Assembly: GCF_904846065.1 (NCBI RefSeq)
Contig: NZ_CAJGZV010000001.1
Span: forward strand, 682,001 to 746,000
Direction: 5' to 3'
Length of the DNA: 64,000 nt
Source: Psychrobacter immobilis
GTDB taxonomy: Bacteria > Pseudomonadota > Gammaproteobacteria > Pseudomonadales > Moraxellaceae
This document shows, in pieces, positions 50,679 through 58,588 of this stretch (the stretch's first letter is position 1; each line of letters begins with the position of its first letter). The translations under genes were made by a program, and so were the position numbers. Under the pieces are notes generated by a model, which worked only from the letters and a program-made list of their open reading frames with translations, was not told the DNA's origin and made no database searches.

Positions 50679-51755
50679 ATGACGCTAAAAACTTCTCTAG
50701 CTTCGGCTTTCACGCCCAGCGCATTTCTCCCCTCACTTGGTGTTATCGGTGCCGGTGTACTCTTAATGGCTCTACAAACCACCTCGGCTCAAGCTGCTGG
50801 TCAATACTATAATTGCGCCAATTCAACCGGATGTAAGCTGGTCAGCAACAAATACTGGACGTCAAATCATACTGATACAAAATACCCAATTGTTATGGCA
50901 CATGGTCTTGGCGGCTTCACTAACTTGTTTGGGATTATCGACTACTTCAATGGCATTCCTCAAGAGTTGATGAAAGGCGGCTCAGAGGTATATACCACCA
51001 AAACGTCAGCCGTCAATAACAGTGAGATTCGCGGAGAGCAGCTGCTACAACAAGTCAAAACCATCACTGCCATTTCAGGTGAGCCTAAAGTCAATTTATT
51101 TGGACACAGTCAAGGCGGTATAGATATCCGCTATGTCGCTGGCGTCGCGCCAAAATATGTCGCATCAGTCACGGCAGTCTCAAGCCCAGAACAAGGGTCA
51201 AAAACGGCAGATTTTGTCAAAAACACCCTCGAGCCAAACAACACCACAGGTAATCCATCCAATGTCACAACACAGCTAGTCTCAGGCGTGTTCAATTTGA
51301 TTGGTGGCTTTACAGACGTTGGCTCAGGTATCAGTTTTAAAGAGATACAAGAGCAAGATGGCTGGCAAGCGCTCGTGGCTCTATCAACCGATGGTGCTGC
51401 TAAGTTCAATGCCAAATTTCCTGCGGCAATGCCAAAAAACTATTGTGGTCAGCCGACCAGTACTGCTGTCAATGGCATTAAATACTATTCGTTCAGCGGG
51501 GTTGGGCAAATAACAAGCGCACTGGATCCTAGTGATTATTTATTGGCAGCAACGAGCGTACCGTTTGCAGGCGAGTCTAATGATGGGTTGGTGTCTGCTT
51601 GCTCAAGTCGTCTTGGTTATGTGATTCGGGATAATTATAGAATGAACCATTTGGATTCAGCCGATCAAGTATTGGGTCTGACGGCATGGGGCGATTCTGA
51701 GCCAAAATCTATCTATCGTACTCAGGTCAATCGTCTTAAAAACGCTAACCTTTAA
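50679..51755 (+). CDS. Secreted triacylglycerol lipase (family I, Pseudomonas-type)
   Basis: A 358-residue extracellular lipase. The signal sequence is long, with cleavage around AQA-A (about residue 40). The oxyanion-hole motif is MAHGLGG (residues 73-79). The catalytic triad is Ser144 in GHSQGG, Asp302 in ESNDGLV and His324 in RMNHLD. Cys256 and Cys308 match the conserved disulfide. The Ca2+-region pattern SSRLGYVIRDNYRMNHLD closely follows Pseudomonas lipases. Such lipases need a dedicated foldase and type II secretion. The foldase gene follows 74 bp downstream. Confidence 0.94.
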   Translation: MTLKTSLASAFTPSAFLPSLGVIGAGVLLMALQTTSAQAAGQYYNCANSTGCKLVSNKYWTSNHTDTKYPIVMAHGLGGFTNLFGIIDYFNGIPQELMKGGSEVYTTKTSAVNNSEIRGEQLLQQVKTITAISGEPKVNLFGHSQGGIDIRYVAGVAPKYVASVTAVSSPEQGSKTADFVKNTLEPNNTTGNPSNVTTQLVSGVFNLIGGFTDVGSGISFKEIQEQDGWQALVALSTDGAAKFNAKFPAAMPKNYCGQPTSTAVNGIKYYSFSGVGQITSALDPSDYLLAATSVPFAGESNDGLVSACSSRLGYVIRDNYRMNHLDSADQVLGLTAWGDSEPKSIYRTQVNRLKNANL

Positions 51756-51761
51756 TAATGT

Positions 51762-51809
51762 AAGCTTTTAAGAACATACGCTTTTAAAAACATAAGCCTT
51801 TAAGCTGAC
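51762..51809 (+). repeat. Three-copy 16-bp repeat between lip and lif
   Basis: Three imperfect tandem copies (about AAGCTTTTAAGAACAT) at 51762-51777, 51778-51793 and 51794-51809 fill most of the 74-bp gap. It may simply be slippage DNA. Confidence 0.6.
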
Positions 51810-51829
51810 TTATAAAAGAACCCTTATTT

Positions 51830-52942
51830 ATGTCGAATAATCGCCGCCCAGCCTATCTACCAATAGTTATAATCGCCGTGGTTAGCATAGCCATAACGGC
51901 GGCGGTGATTATGTGGTTCAAACCTGATAATACACGTATGGCTACAGCGCAACCAGTATCCAGTGCCCTCACTAGTGAGGCTGATGCTACTCTATCAACT
52001 GCGCTGGATAATGGCCAAGTAGTGCAAACAACAGCCGACCAAAACCAATCTCTATTTGTCACTGGATTGGAGCGTTTGCCGCGCTCATTACAAGGCACGC
52101 AAATTGACGGCGAAATCATTATTGACGAAAATAAGCAGTTGGTCGTCACTGAAGGTCTACGGCGTCTATTCGATTATTTTTTGTCGGCGCTGGGTGAAGA
52201 AGATGAAGCGGTTATTTATGCCCGTGTTGAAAGCTATATTCGTCACCACACGCCAGAGCCAGCCGCTAGTCAAGCGGTCGCTATATTTGACCAATATATT
52301 ACCTATCTTAAAGCCATTTCTGAAATAGAACAACGTTATGGCAATCTGCAATTACAAGCGGCAAAAAGCGGTGAGCTGGATCTAAATATCGTCGCTCAGC
52401 AAAAGCAAGATGTAGCCAAGTTGCGTCAGCAGTATTTTACTAAAGAAATCATTACCGCCTTCTTTGGTGCAGAAGAGGAGTATGATGATTATAGTATGGA
52501 GATGGTCAGAATCAACCAAAACCAGCAGCTAACGGATGTGCAAAAAGAGGCAACACGGCAGAACTATATAAGCCGTATGCCGGATAATGCGCTCAAAGCC
52601 GGTATCACCCAGCAAGCCAACCTGAACGAGCTGATGAATCGCACAAAACAGATGCAAGCAAAAGGGGCAACGGCTCAGGAATTGTATAACATGCGTCGTG
52701 ATCTGGTAGGTGCTCCAGCCGCCGCACGCCTCGCGCAAGTCGATGCAGAAGATGCTAACTTTGCTCAACGTTTCGACCAATATCAAGCTCAAAAACAGCA
52801 CTTATTGAGTCAAAGTGCAGATAAAACGCAAGCACAAACCCAAATCAATCAAATCGAACAGCAGCTATTTAGTGAGGCTGAACGCAAACGTTTGGTAGGC
52901 TATGCTGCTTTGCAACAACAGAACCTCGCCAATCTGGAGTAA
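51830..52942 (+). CDS. Lipase-specific foldase (Lif)
   Basis: A membrane-anchored steric chaperone that folds the neighbouring lipase in the periplasm before secretion. A short cytoplasmic start (MSNNRRPA) is followed by one transmembrane helix (about 9-29), then a Thr/Ala-rich linker. The foldase signature RRLFDYFLSALGEED (about 110-124) comes next. The rest is alpha-helical and charged, rich in Gln, with a terminal LRR-like run and a C-terminal lipase-binding set. Length 370 fits. It pairs with the preceding lipase. Confidence 0.93.
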   Translation: MSNNRRPAYLPIVIIAVVSIAITAAVIMWFKPDNTRMATAQPVSSALTSEADATLSTALDNGQVVQTTADQNQSLFVTGLERLPRSLQGTQIDGEIIIDENKQLVVTEGLRRLFDYFLSALGEEDEAVIYARVESYIRHHTPEPAASQAVAIFDQYITYLKAISEIEQRYGNLQLQAAKSGELDLNIVAQQKQDVAKLRQQYFTKEIITAFFGAEEEYDDYSMEMVRINQNQQLTDVQKEATRQNYISRMPDNALKAGITQQANLNELMNRTKQMQAKGATAQELYNMRRDLVGAPAAARLAQVDAEDANFAQRFDQYQAQKQHLLSQSADKTQAQTQINQIEQQLFSEAERKRLVGYAALQQQNLANLE

Positions 52943-53254
52943 TGCCTAACATAAATAAGTAAAACGGTAATTTTGACGAGAAATTGTCGGCTTTTAGAGT
53001 ATATTCGAGAAGTTATATAAAAAGTGTTAGCAGTTAATGTACTGTCTAACAATAGAGGTTAGCAAAAAGACTATAGAGCGCAACAAATAACAGGGTAATC
53101 ATACACTCAATCTATAATGACAGTTAAGCTCCAGTTGTGCATAATGACCGCATTATTGAGAGTAATGAATAAAACAGTAAATTAATCATAATAAAAACGA
53201 ATGTTTAGGATAAGAGTTATTTTTTATTCTAAAAAAACCACTATAGGAGCTTAT
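52943..53254. other. 312-bp stretch without recognised features
   Basis: AT-rich sequence between the foldase and the META-domain gene. It contains the likely promoter of the latter, but no clear -35/-10 pair. I see no gene in it. Confidence 0.45.
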
Positions 53255-53743
53255 ATGAAAAACATGACTAAAATGATGATGGCAGCGACACTTGCGGTAG
53301 GTACGTTGGCTGCTGGTTGCCAAACCACCCCTAGCGTAACAGCGCCAGTGACTCAACCAATTACTTCTAATACGCTACAAGCATATGATTGGCAGCTCGT
53401 TGACGCAAAACGCAGCAATGGCGATAAGGTTAGCCAATTGTTCTTTGATCCAGCGAAGCCGTTGACGCTAAAGTTCTTCAAAGACAGCGGCAGTGACCGT
53501 GTGACCTTTATGAACACCTGTAATAACATGGGCGCTGACTACAAGGTGGTGAATGGCAATGTCGTATTAGGCAACGTTTTATCTACTATGATGGCATGCC
53601 CTGAGCCACAAGCAAGTTTTGATACTGCGACTTTAGCGACCGTACAAGGTAAATATAGCATCAGTAAAAATGCCAATAACACGCCTATCTTGACTATTAC
53701 CAATAGCAATCAAGTTGCCCATTTCAAAGCCGTTTCTAAATAA
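53255..53743 (+). CDS. META-domain (HslJ-like) lipoprotein
   Basis: A 162-residue protein with lipobox LAAGC (Cys about 23) and a META domain. WQLVDAKRSNG at the domain start is followed by FMNTCNNMGADYKVVNGNVVLGN, MMACPEP and a C-terminal LTITNSNQVAHF strand. META/HslJ proteins are linked to heat-shock and novobiocin or motility phenotypes in E. coli. AGGAG precedes ATG 53255, so the 18 upstream codons are not used. Two Cys in the domain probably form a disulfide. Confidence 0.86.
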   Translation: MKNMTKMMMAATLAVGTLAAGCQTTPSVTAPVTQPITSNTLQAYDWQLVDAKRSNGDKVSQLFFDPAKPLTLKFFKDSGSDRVTFMNTCNNMGADYKVVNGNVVLGNVLSTMMACPEPQASFDTATLATVQGKYSISKNANNTPILTITNSNQVAHFKAVSK

Positions 53744-53831
53744 TTCAATCATTACAAATGGTTTTTGAATAGTATTTGCGAAAAGCAATGTTGAATAAAA
53801 GCAATGTTCTATAAAAGTCAGATGTAGTTTT

Positions 53832-53865
53832 AAAAATGCCTCACTATCTAGTGGGGTATTTTTTT
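53832..53865 (+). terminator. Intrinsic terminator after the META gene
   Basis: A 13-bp stem with two G-T pairs (aaaaatgcctcac / gtggggtattttt) and a T run. Confidence 0.8.
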
Positions 53866-54013
53866 GTCCAAAATTTGGCATGGTTTACGCTACACTGTCA
53901 TTTGCTGTTAAGTAAAGTATGTAGGCTAGGATGCTTTAATGCGCTCAATCTTTTAGCCTTAATTGTCAAGATTCTCAGTACGCAATAATCAACACTTTAT
54001 TGGACGTTATTTT

Positions 54014-55018
54014 ATGTCAAAAATGCTTGTATCAAAATCATCCGTCAATATACGAACGATAAGTAATATCACCGCACTAACGACTTTTATTCTGTTGACG
54101 GGGTGTCAGACCTTGCCTAGTACGATGTCTAAAACGATGCAAGCACCTGCTAATAATATGAGTGTGAGCAATCCACTAACGGCGCAAATGTCAGCGATAG
54201 ATCGGCAAGGGCGTATTGCCTATGTCGAGGAGCAAGGAGTCGGAGCTGCAAAGATATCAACGCTTTATAGCATTCGTCCTGATGGTAGTGATCGTCAGTT
54301 AATCGATCAGCTTGATGGTTATATTTATGCGCCAGCGTGGTCAGCTGATGGGCAACTGCTGGCATATAGTAAACAAGCGCCGCGCCAGCATCCTAAGATT
54401 TATATCTATGATCGCAAAAGCAACATCCGTAACCTTGCGGTAAATGCTGAAGGCAGCAATATGTCAGCGTCGTTCTCACCTAATGGGCAAAAACTCCTCT
54501 ATAGCTCAACGGTCGGCGGCAATGCTGATATCTATGAGATGCGTCTGAGCGACGGTAAGACCACACAGCTCACTACGTTACCGAGCACAGAAGTACAGCC
54601 AAGTTACGCCAGTGATGGGCAAAGTTTTGTCTATACCAGTGATAAAGTCCGCGCTGGACGCCCACGTATCTATCGCTATAACTTCGAGACTGCTAGTGCC
54701 ACGCCTGTGCTAACAAGTGGCTATGTCGCCAGTCCGCAACTGAGCTTGGACGGTCAGCGTATGGCCTATCTCAATGGTCGTAAGGCCGCCGTTATGACGC
54801 TGGCTACAGGGCAAGTTATCAATCTAGCAGAGACGGGACTTGATGAACCAGCGCGTCTGTCACCATCTGCACAGTATGCAGTCTATCCGACAAAGCTTTC
54901 ACAAGTGGACGGTCAAAATGGTGGAAGTTTGGTCATTCACTCATTATCTGGTAATACAAGCTATGCGATTGTGAGTAAGGTGGGCGGAATCGTGCGCTCG
55001 CCGATATGGGGGCGCTAA
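54014..55018 (+). CDS. TolB-like WD40/PD40 lipoprotein
   Basis: A 334-residue protein with lipobox LLTGC (Cys about residue 30). From about residue 75 the sequence is a beta-propeller of PD40 repeats, with motifs of the type SADGQLLAYSK, SPNGQKLLYSS, DIYEMRLSDGKTTQLT and SDGQSFVYTSDK. This resembles the C-terminal part of TolB. True TolB is soluble, has an N-terminal domain and sits with tolQRA-pal, none of which is present. So it is a paralogue, probably facing the periplasm. The start is the ATG at 54014; the frame goes 17 codons further. Confidence 0.85.
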   Translation: MSKMLVSKSSVNIRTISNITALTTFILLTGCQTLPSTMSKTMQAPANNMSVSNPLTAQMSAIDRQGRIAYVEEQGVGAAKISTLYSIRPDGSDRQLIDQLDGYIYAPAWSADGQLLAYSKQAPRQHPKIYIYDRKSNIRNLAVNAEGSNMSASFSPNGQKLLYSSTVGGNADIYEMRLSDGKTTQLTTLPSTEVQPSYASDGQSFVYTSDKVRAGRPRIYRYNFETASATPVLTSGYVASPQLSLDGQRMAYLNGRKAAVMTLATGQVINLAETGLDEPARLSPSAQYAVYPTKLSQVDGQNGGSLVIHSLSGNTSYAIVSKVGGIVRSPIWGR

Positions 55019-55200
55019 AGGCAAAACCTATGTATTATGTAATGGAATGTATATATAATTCTCGATAAAGCAACATAAGTTGATTTAAAAAATGTAAACT
55101 TGTCAGCATTAATTCGAGTGAGCATCATCCACATAATACCAATTTGTATAACCAAGTCATAGAGCTAATAGATTGGGTGAGCAAAAGGAGAGTACGCGTA

Positions 55201-55866
55201 ATGCAAGAAGCTTTTTTAGTCTTTATCACTAAAATCAGTTTATATCCCACGATTATTTTTACGGGGCTTGTGATGTTCGTCACTTTATATTGGGTTGTGT
55301 CTTTACTCGGAATGGCAGATATGGATAGCGTAGACCTTGGTGAGTCAGGCGGTGATGCTGAGGTCTCTACCTTATCATCGACTGGTTTTTTCACCGGTCT
55401 CATGCTCAAATTTGGTCTTTACGGTGTCCCTTTAATCATCATACTAAGCTTAATTAGCTTGATCGGTTGGTTGCTTAGCTATTTATATACTAGCTTTTTA
55501 CACCAATATTTCGATTCTGGCGTTCTGTATTATTTATTCGGTACAGGGGCGCTCATTTTCGTATTGGTCGTCTCTATGTGGTTGACAGGTATTATTATTT
55601 CGCCGATTCGCAAAAATATCGCCAAAATTCCCAAACGTAATTCGTCTAATAATGTGGGTAAGATCGCTGTTGTGCGTACGCTTAGTGTCACAGATAAACA
55701 TGGCGAAGCAGAGCTAAATGATGGCGGTGCAGGATTGATATTAAAGATTCGTTCAGACACCAATGATGGTTTGCTAAAACAAGGCGATCGAGTGATGTTG
55801 GTGGAGTATCTAAAAGATGCCAATACTTATCGAGTTGTTGTCGTGGAAGATAAAAAAATATTGTAG
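55201..55866 (+). CDS. OB-fold inner-membrane protein (YqiJ-type)
   Basis: A 221-residue protein that pairs with flotillin. Three hydrophobic helices (about 10-37, 73-98 and 115-142) lead into a C-terminal cytosolic domain (about 145-221). It contains VGKIAVVRTLSVTDKHGEAELND, KIRSDTNDGLLKQGDRVMLVEYLKDANTYRVVV: a beta-rich OB-fold like NfeD and YqiJ. AGGAG upstream supports ATG 55201; an upstream frame of 19 codons is not used. NfeD-type proteins partner with flotillins in many bacteria, and the next gene is one. Role: probably an assembly or scaffold partner in membrane microdomains. Confidence 0.85.
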   Translation: MQEAFLVFITKISLYPTIIFTGLVMFVTLYWVVSLLGMADMDSVDLGESGGDAEVSTLSSTGFFTGLMLKFGLYGVPLIIILSLISLIGWLLSYLYTSFLHQYFDSGVLYYLFGTGALIFVLVVSMWLTGIIISPIRKNIAKIPKRNSSNNVGKIAVVRTLSVTDKHGEAELNDGGAGLILKIRSDTNDGLLKQGDRVMLVEYLKDANTYRVVVVEDKKIL

Positions 55867-55956
55867 AAGTATGAATAAAGCTAATTGTTTTTAGAAGTAA
55901 TTGATTGTCAGAAATAGCAAGTTTTTAGAAATAGCACGAATCGTTTTAAATTTGGT

Positions 55957-55971
55957 TATAGTCGGTTCAAT
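55957..55971 (+). repeat. Possible remnant end of the 108-bp repeat
   Basis: TTATAGTCGGTTCAA matches one terminus of copy A, with no further homology. It may be a decayed or chance copy, upstream of the flotillin gene. Confidence 0.3.
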
Positions 55972-56117
55972 GTAGTTCAGATATCAGAATGGTGCGTGAC
56001 AGGGCTATAAAGCGCATATGCTATAAACAGTGCTATAAATAGTAGAGTTAGCAGGCTTGATAGAGTATTTGATTTATATTGAATGGATTATGGAATGTTT
56101 TAATTAAAGGAATGGAT

Positions 56118-58196
56118 ATGGACACACTCATTATCGTCGGCGTGGTTGTAGTGCTGGCGTTTGTTTTTATGATGGTCGCACTATTGATGCTCAAGGCCTT
56201 TTACTTTAAGGTCGAGCAGGGCAAAGCACTCATTATTAACGGTGTGAGTAAAATTGCCGTACGTTTTGATGGTGGTTTTGTTTGGCCAGTCATCAACAAA
56301 AAAGAATTGATGCGCATATCGCTCATCACGTTAGAAGTGGACAGACGCGGTAAAGAAGGTTTGATTTGCGCAGACAACATGCGTGCTGATATCACCGTAG
56401 CATTTTATTTACGTGTCAATGAAACCGAAGAAGATGTGCTAAAAGTTGCTAAATCGGTTGGGGTTGAACGCGCATCAGATAAAGTCGCTGTTAATGAGCT
56501 GTTTAATGCTAAGTTCTCTGAAGCCTTAAAAACAGTTGGTAAGCAGATTGATTTCGTCAAACTGTTTGAAAACCGCAGCGAGTTTCGTGACAGCATCGTT
56601 CAAGAAATTGGTAACGATCTGAATGGCTATGTCTTAGAAGATGTGGCGATTGATTATTTAGAGCAAACGCCAAAAGCGTCATTAGATTCAAGCAATATCT
56701 TAGATGCTGAAGGTATCAAAAAGATTACTCAATTAACGGCTTTCCAAAACGTCATCACAAATGAGCTTGAGCGTGATGAAGAGTTGGCGGTTAAGAAAAA
56801 GAATGTCGAAACCAGAGAGGCAATGCTAGAGCTAGAGCGTCAGCAAGCCGATGCCGAAGCTAAACAGCAACGTGAAATCTCGTCAGTGATTGCACGAGAA
56901 ACAGCTGAAACCCGCAAGATTGAAGAAGAAGAGCGTAAAAAGTCTGAAACGGCTGTTATCTCGGTTGAGCAGGATTTGGCCATTCAGCGTGAGAATCAGC
57001 AGCGTGAAATCGAAGTAGCAGGACAAAATCGTCTGCGTGCGGTCGTCATCGAAGAAGAAAAAGTCACGCGTGCCCGTGATTTAGAAATTGTCTCTCGTGA
57101 GCGTGAAGTTGACTTGCAACGTATCGAGGCTGAACGCGCGATTGAGCTTGAGAAAAAAGAAATCGCCAACGTCATTCGTGAACGTATCGCAGTGGACAAA
57201 ACCGTTGCGCAAGAAGAAGAGCGTATCAAAGAAGTTCGCGAAATTAGCGAAGCGGAGCGTTCTAAGCAAACACGTGTCCTAGCAGCAGAAGCCGATGCGG
57301 AAGAAATCAAAGTACGTCAGGTGAAAAAAGCCGAAGCAGAAGAGCTATCTGCCAAGCACAAAGCCGTCGAAATCACCACACTTGCCGCTGCGAATCTTGA
57401 AGCATCCGCCAAAGATTCAGAAGCCAAAATTAAGATGGCCGAAGGTACCAAAGCAGAAGAGTCAGCACATGGCTTTGCTGAAGCAGCTATCCAAGAAGTC
57501 AAAGCGGCTTCTTTGGAAAAAGAAGGTATTGCGAAAGCCAATGTTATCAAAGCGACTGGACAAGCTGAAGCGCAATCAGATCGTGAAAAAGGCATGGCAG
57601 ATGCTGAGGTTATCGCGGCTCGTGGCGAATCTAAGGCAAAAGCTGAACGTGATATCGGTATGGTCGATGCAGAAATCATCGCCGCTCGCGGTGAATCTAC
57701 CGCCAGAGCTGAGCGTGAAAAAGGCATGGCAGATGCTCAAGTTATCGCGGCTCGCGGTGAGTCAAATGCCAAAGCAGAACGTGAAGTTGGATTGGCAAAA
57801 GCCGAAGTTACTCGTGCGCATTTCCAAGCCGAAGCAGATGGTCTGGTCGAGAAATTCAATGCCATGGGTAGCATGAGTAAAGAAGCACGTGAGCACGAAG
57901 AGTTCCGCATGAGCCTTGAGACGGCCTTGCAAGAAGCGCTTGCCTCAATTGATGCTGGTAAAGAGATTGCGAAAGAAAATGCTGAAGTATTGGCTGTGGC
58001 GTTACAGAAAGCCAAAATCGATATTGTTGGCGGCGAAGCGCATTTCTTTGACAACTTTGCCAAGTCACTGTCTATCGGTAAAGCCATCGATGGCCTAGCA
58101 GGTAAGTCAGACACCTTGAGCGGTATCATCAATGGTGTGATGGCCAGTCAAGCTATGAAATCAAACCAGACAAATGATGATAAAACGACTTATTAA
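56118..58196 (+). CDS. Flotillin (YqiK-type SPFH protein) with internal repeats
   Basis: A 692-residue membrane-microdomain scaffold. A transmembrane helix near residues 3-26 precedes the SPFH domain (about 30-200; VEQGKALIINGVSKIAVRFDGGFVWPVI, RRGKEGLICADNMRADITV, EIGNDLNGYVLEDVAIDYLEQTP). A long charged coiled coil follows (about 220-490), rich in Glu, Arg, Lys and Ala. Three exact 22-residue tandem repeats span residues 490-555 (core GMADAEVIAARGES). The C-terminal region helps oligomerise. AAAGGA six bases before ATG 56118 sets the start; the upstream frame (56079) is discarded. E. coli YqiK is about 550 residues, so this one is longer because of the repeats. Confidence 0.9.
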   Translation: MDTLIIVGVVVVLAFVFMMVALLMLKAFYFKVEQGKALIINGVSKIAVRFDGGFVWPVINKKELMRISLITLEVDRRGKEGLICADNMRADITVAFYLRVNETEEDVLKVAKSVGVERASDKVAVNELFNAKFSEALKTVGKQIDFVKLFENRSEFRDSIVQEIGNDLNGYVLEDVAIDYLEQTPKASLDSSNILDAEGIKKITQLTAFQNVITNELERDEELAVKKKNVETREAMLELERQQADAEAKQQREISSVIARETAETRKIEEEERKKSETAVISVEQDLAIQRENQQREIEVAGQNRLRAVVIEEEKVTRARDLEIVSREREVDLQRIEAERAIELEKKEIANVIRERIAVDKTVAQEEERIKEVREISEAERSKQTRVLAAEADAEEIKVRQVKKAEAEELSAKHKAVEITTLAAANLEASAKDSEAKIKMAEGTKAEESAHGFAEAAIQEVKAASLEKEGIAKANVIKATGQAEAQSDREKGMADAEVIAARGESKAKAERDIGMVDAEIIAARGESTARAEREKGMADAQVIAARGESNAKAEREVGLAKAEVTRAHFQAEADGLVEKFNAMGSMSKEAREHEEFRMSLETALQEALASIDAGKEIAKENAEVLAVALQKAKIDIVGGEAHFFDNFAKSLSIGKAIDGLAGKSDTLSGIINGVMASQAMKSNQTNDDKTTY
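57585..57782 (+). repeat. Three in-frame 66-bp repeats in the flotillin gene
   Basis: Units 57585-57650, 57651-57716 and 57717-57782 each encode 22 residues, ending in ER/ER/ER. A degenerate fourth unit follows to about 57848. Confidence 0.85.
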
Positions 58197-58286
58197 TAAG
58201 GTCTAAAGGACTAGCCTTAATGAGGTAAGTATTAGTGAGCAAGTTTTTATCTAACAGTGTGAATGAGTAATATTTTCTAAAATAAA

Positions 58287-58318
58287 GAATCTGTCGTTTA
58301 GGCGGCAGATTTTTTTGC
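58287..58318 (+). terminator. Intrinsic terminator after the flotillin gene
   Basis: A 9-bp stem with one G-T pair (aatctgtcg / cggcagatt) followed by a T run. Confidence 0.75.
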
Positions 58319-58355
58319 TAACTCAGGGTGATTCGGAACGACGAATCATGATGAG

Positions 58356-58407
58356 TTGGTTAATCTAAAAAAACAGCAGTGACCACTCGTTTTTTTAGAT
58401 TAGCCAA
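58356..58407. terminator. Second long hairpin between flotillin and ATPase genes
   Basis: Arms 58356-58374 and 58389-58407 pair over 19 bp with one G-T. The arms carry seven A and seven T, so it could terminate on either strand or fold as a leader structure. Confidence 0.6.
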
Positions 58408-58450
58408 GTGCTTCTTTACTTTTAATGATTCTTTATTGCCCAAAATTCTC

Positions 58451-58558
58451 TTATAGTGGATTCAGTTTAAAAGAGGGTCAAGGCAACCGAGTGCAGATGT
58501 ATATGTGATACTTCAAGCGAGGTTAATGCTGTAGCTCTTTTATAAAGGATTGACTATA
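58451..58558 (+). repeat. 108-bp dispersed intergenic repeat, copy B
   Basis: Aligns to the reverse complement of 10599-10706 without gaps; conserved core GCAACCGAGTG...AGATGTATAT...ACTTCAAGCGAGG. Ends carry TTATAGT and GACTATA. It sits 30 bp before the ATPase start and may carry or disturb its promoter. Confidence 0.8.
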
Positions 58559-58588
58559 TTATGTAAAAACAAAAACGGACGAGCAACG

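Noticed and set aside
51830..52942. Lif as a generic coiled-coil protein
   Set aside because: The RRLFDYFLSALGEED signature and position after the lipase identify it as lipase foldase.
54014..55018. True TolB
   Set aside because: It is a lipoprotein without the TolB N-terminal domain and without tolQRA or pal neighbours.
57317..57727. 136-codon antisense frame in the flotillin gene
   Set aside because: Caused by the Ala/Glu-rich repeats read backwards; no independent support.
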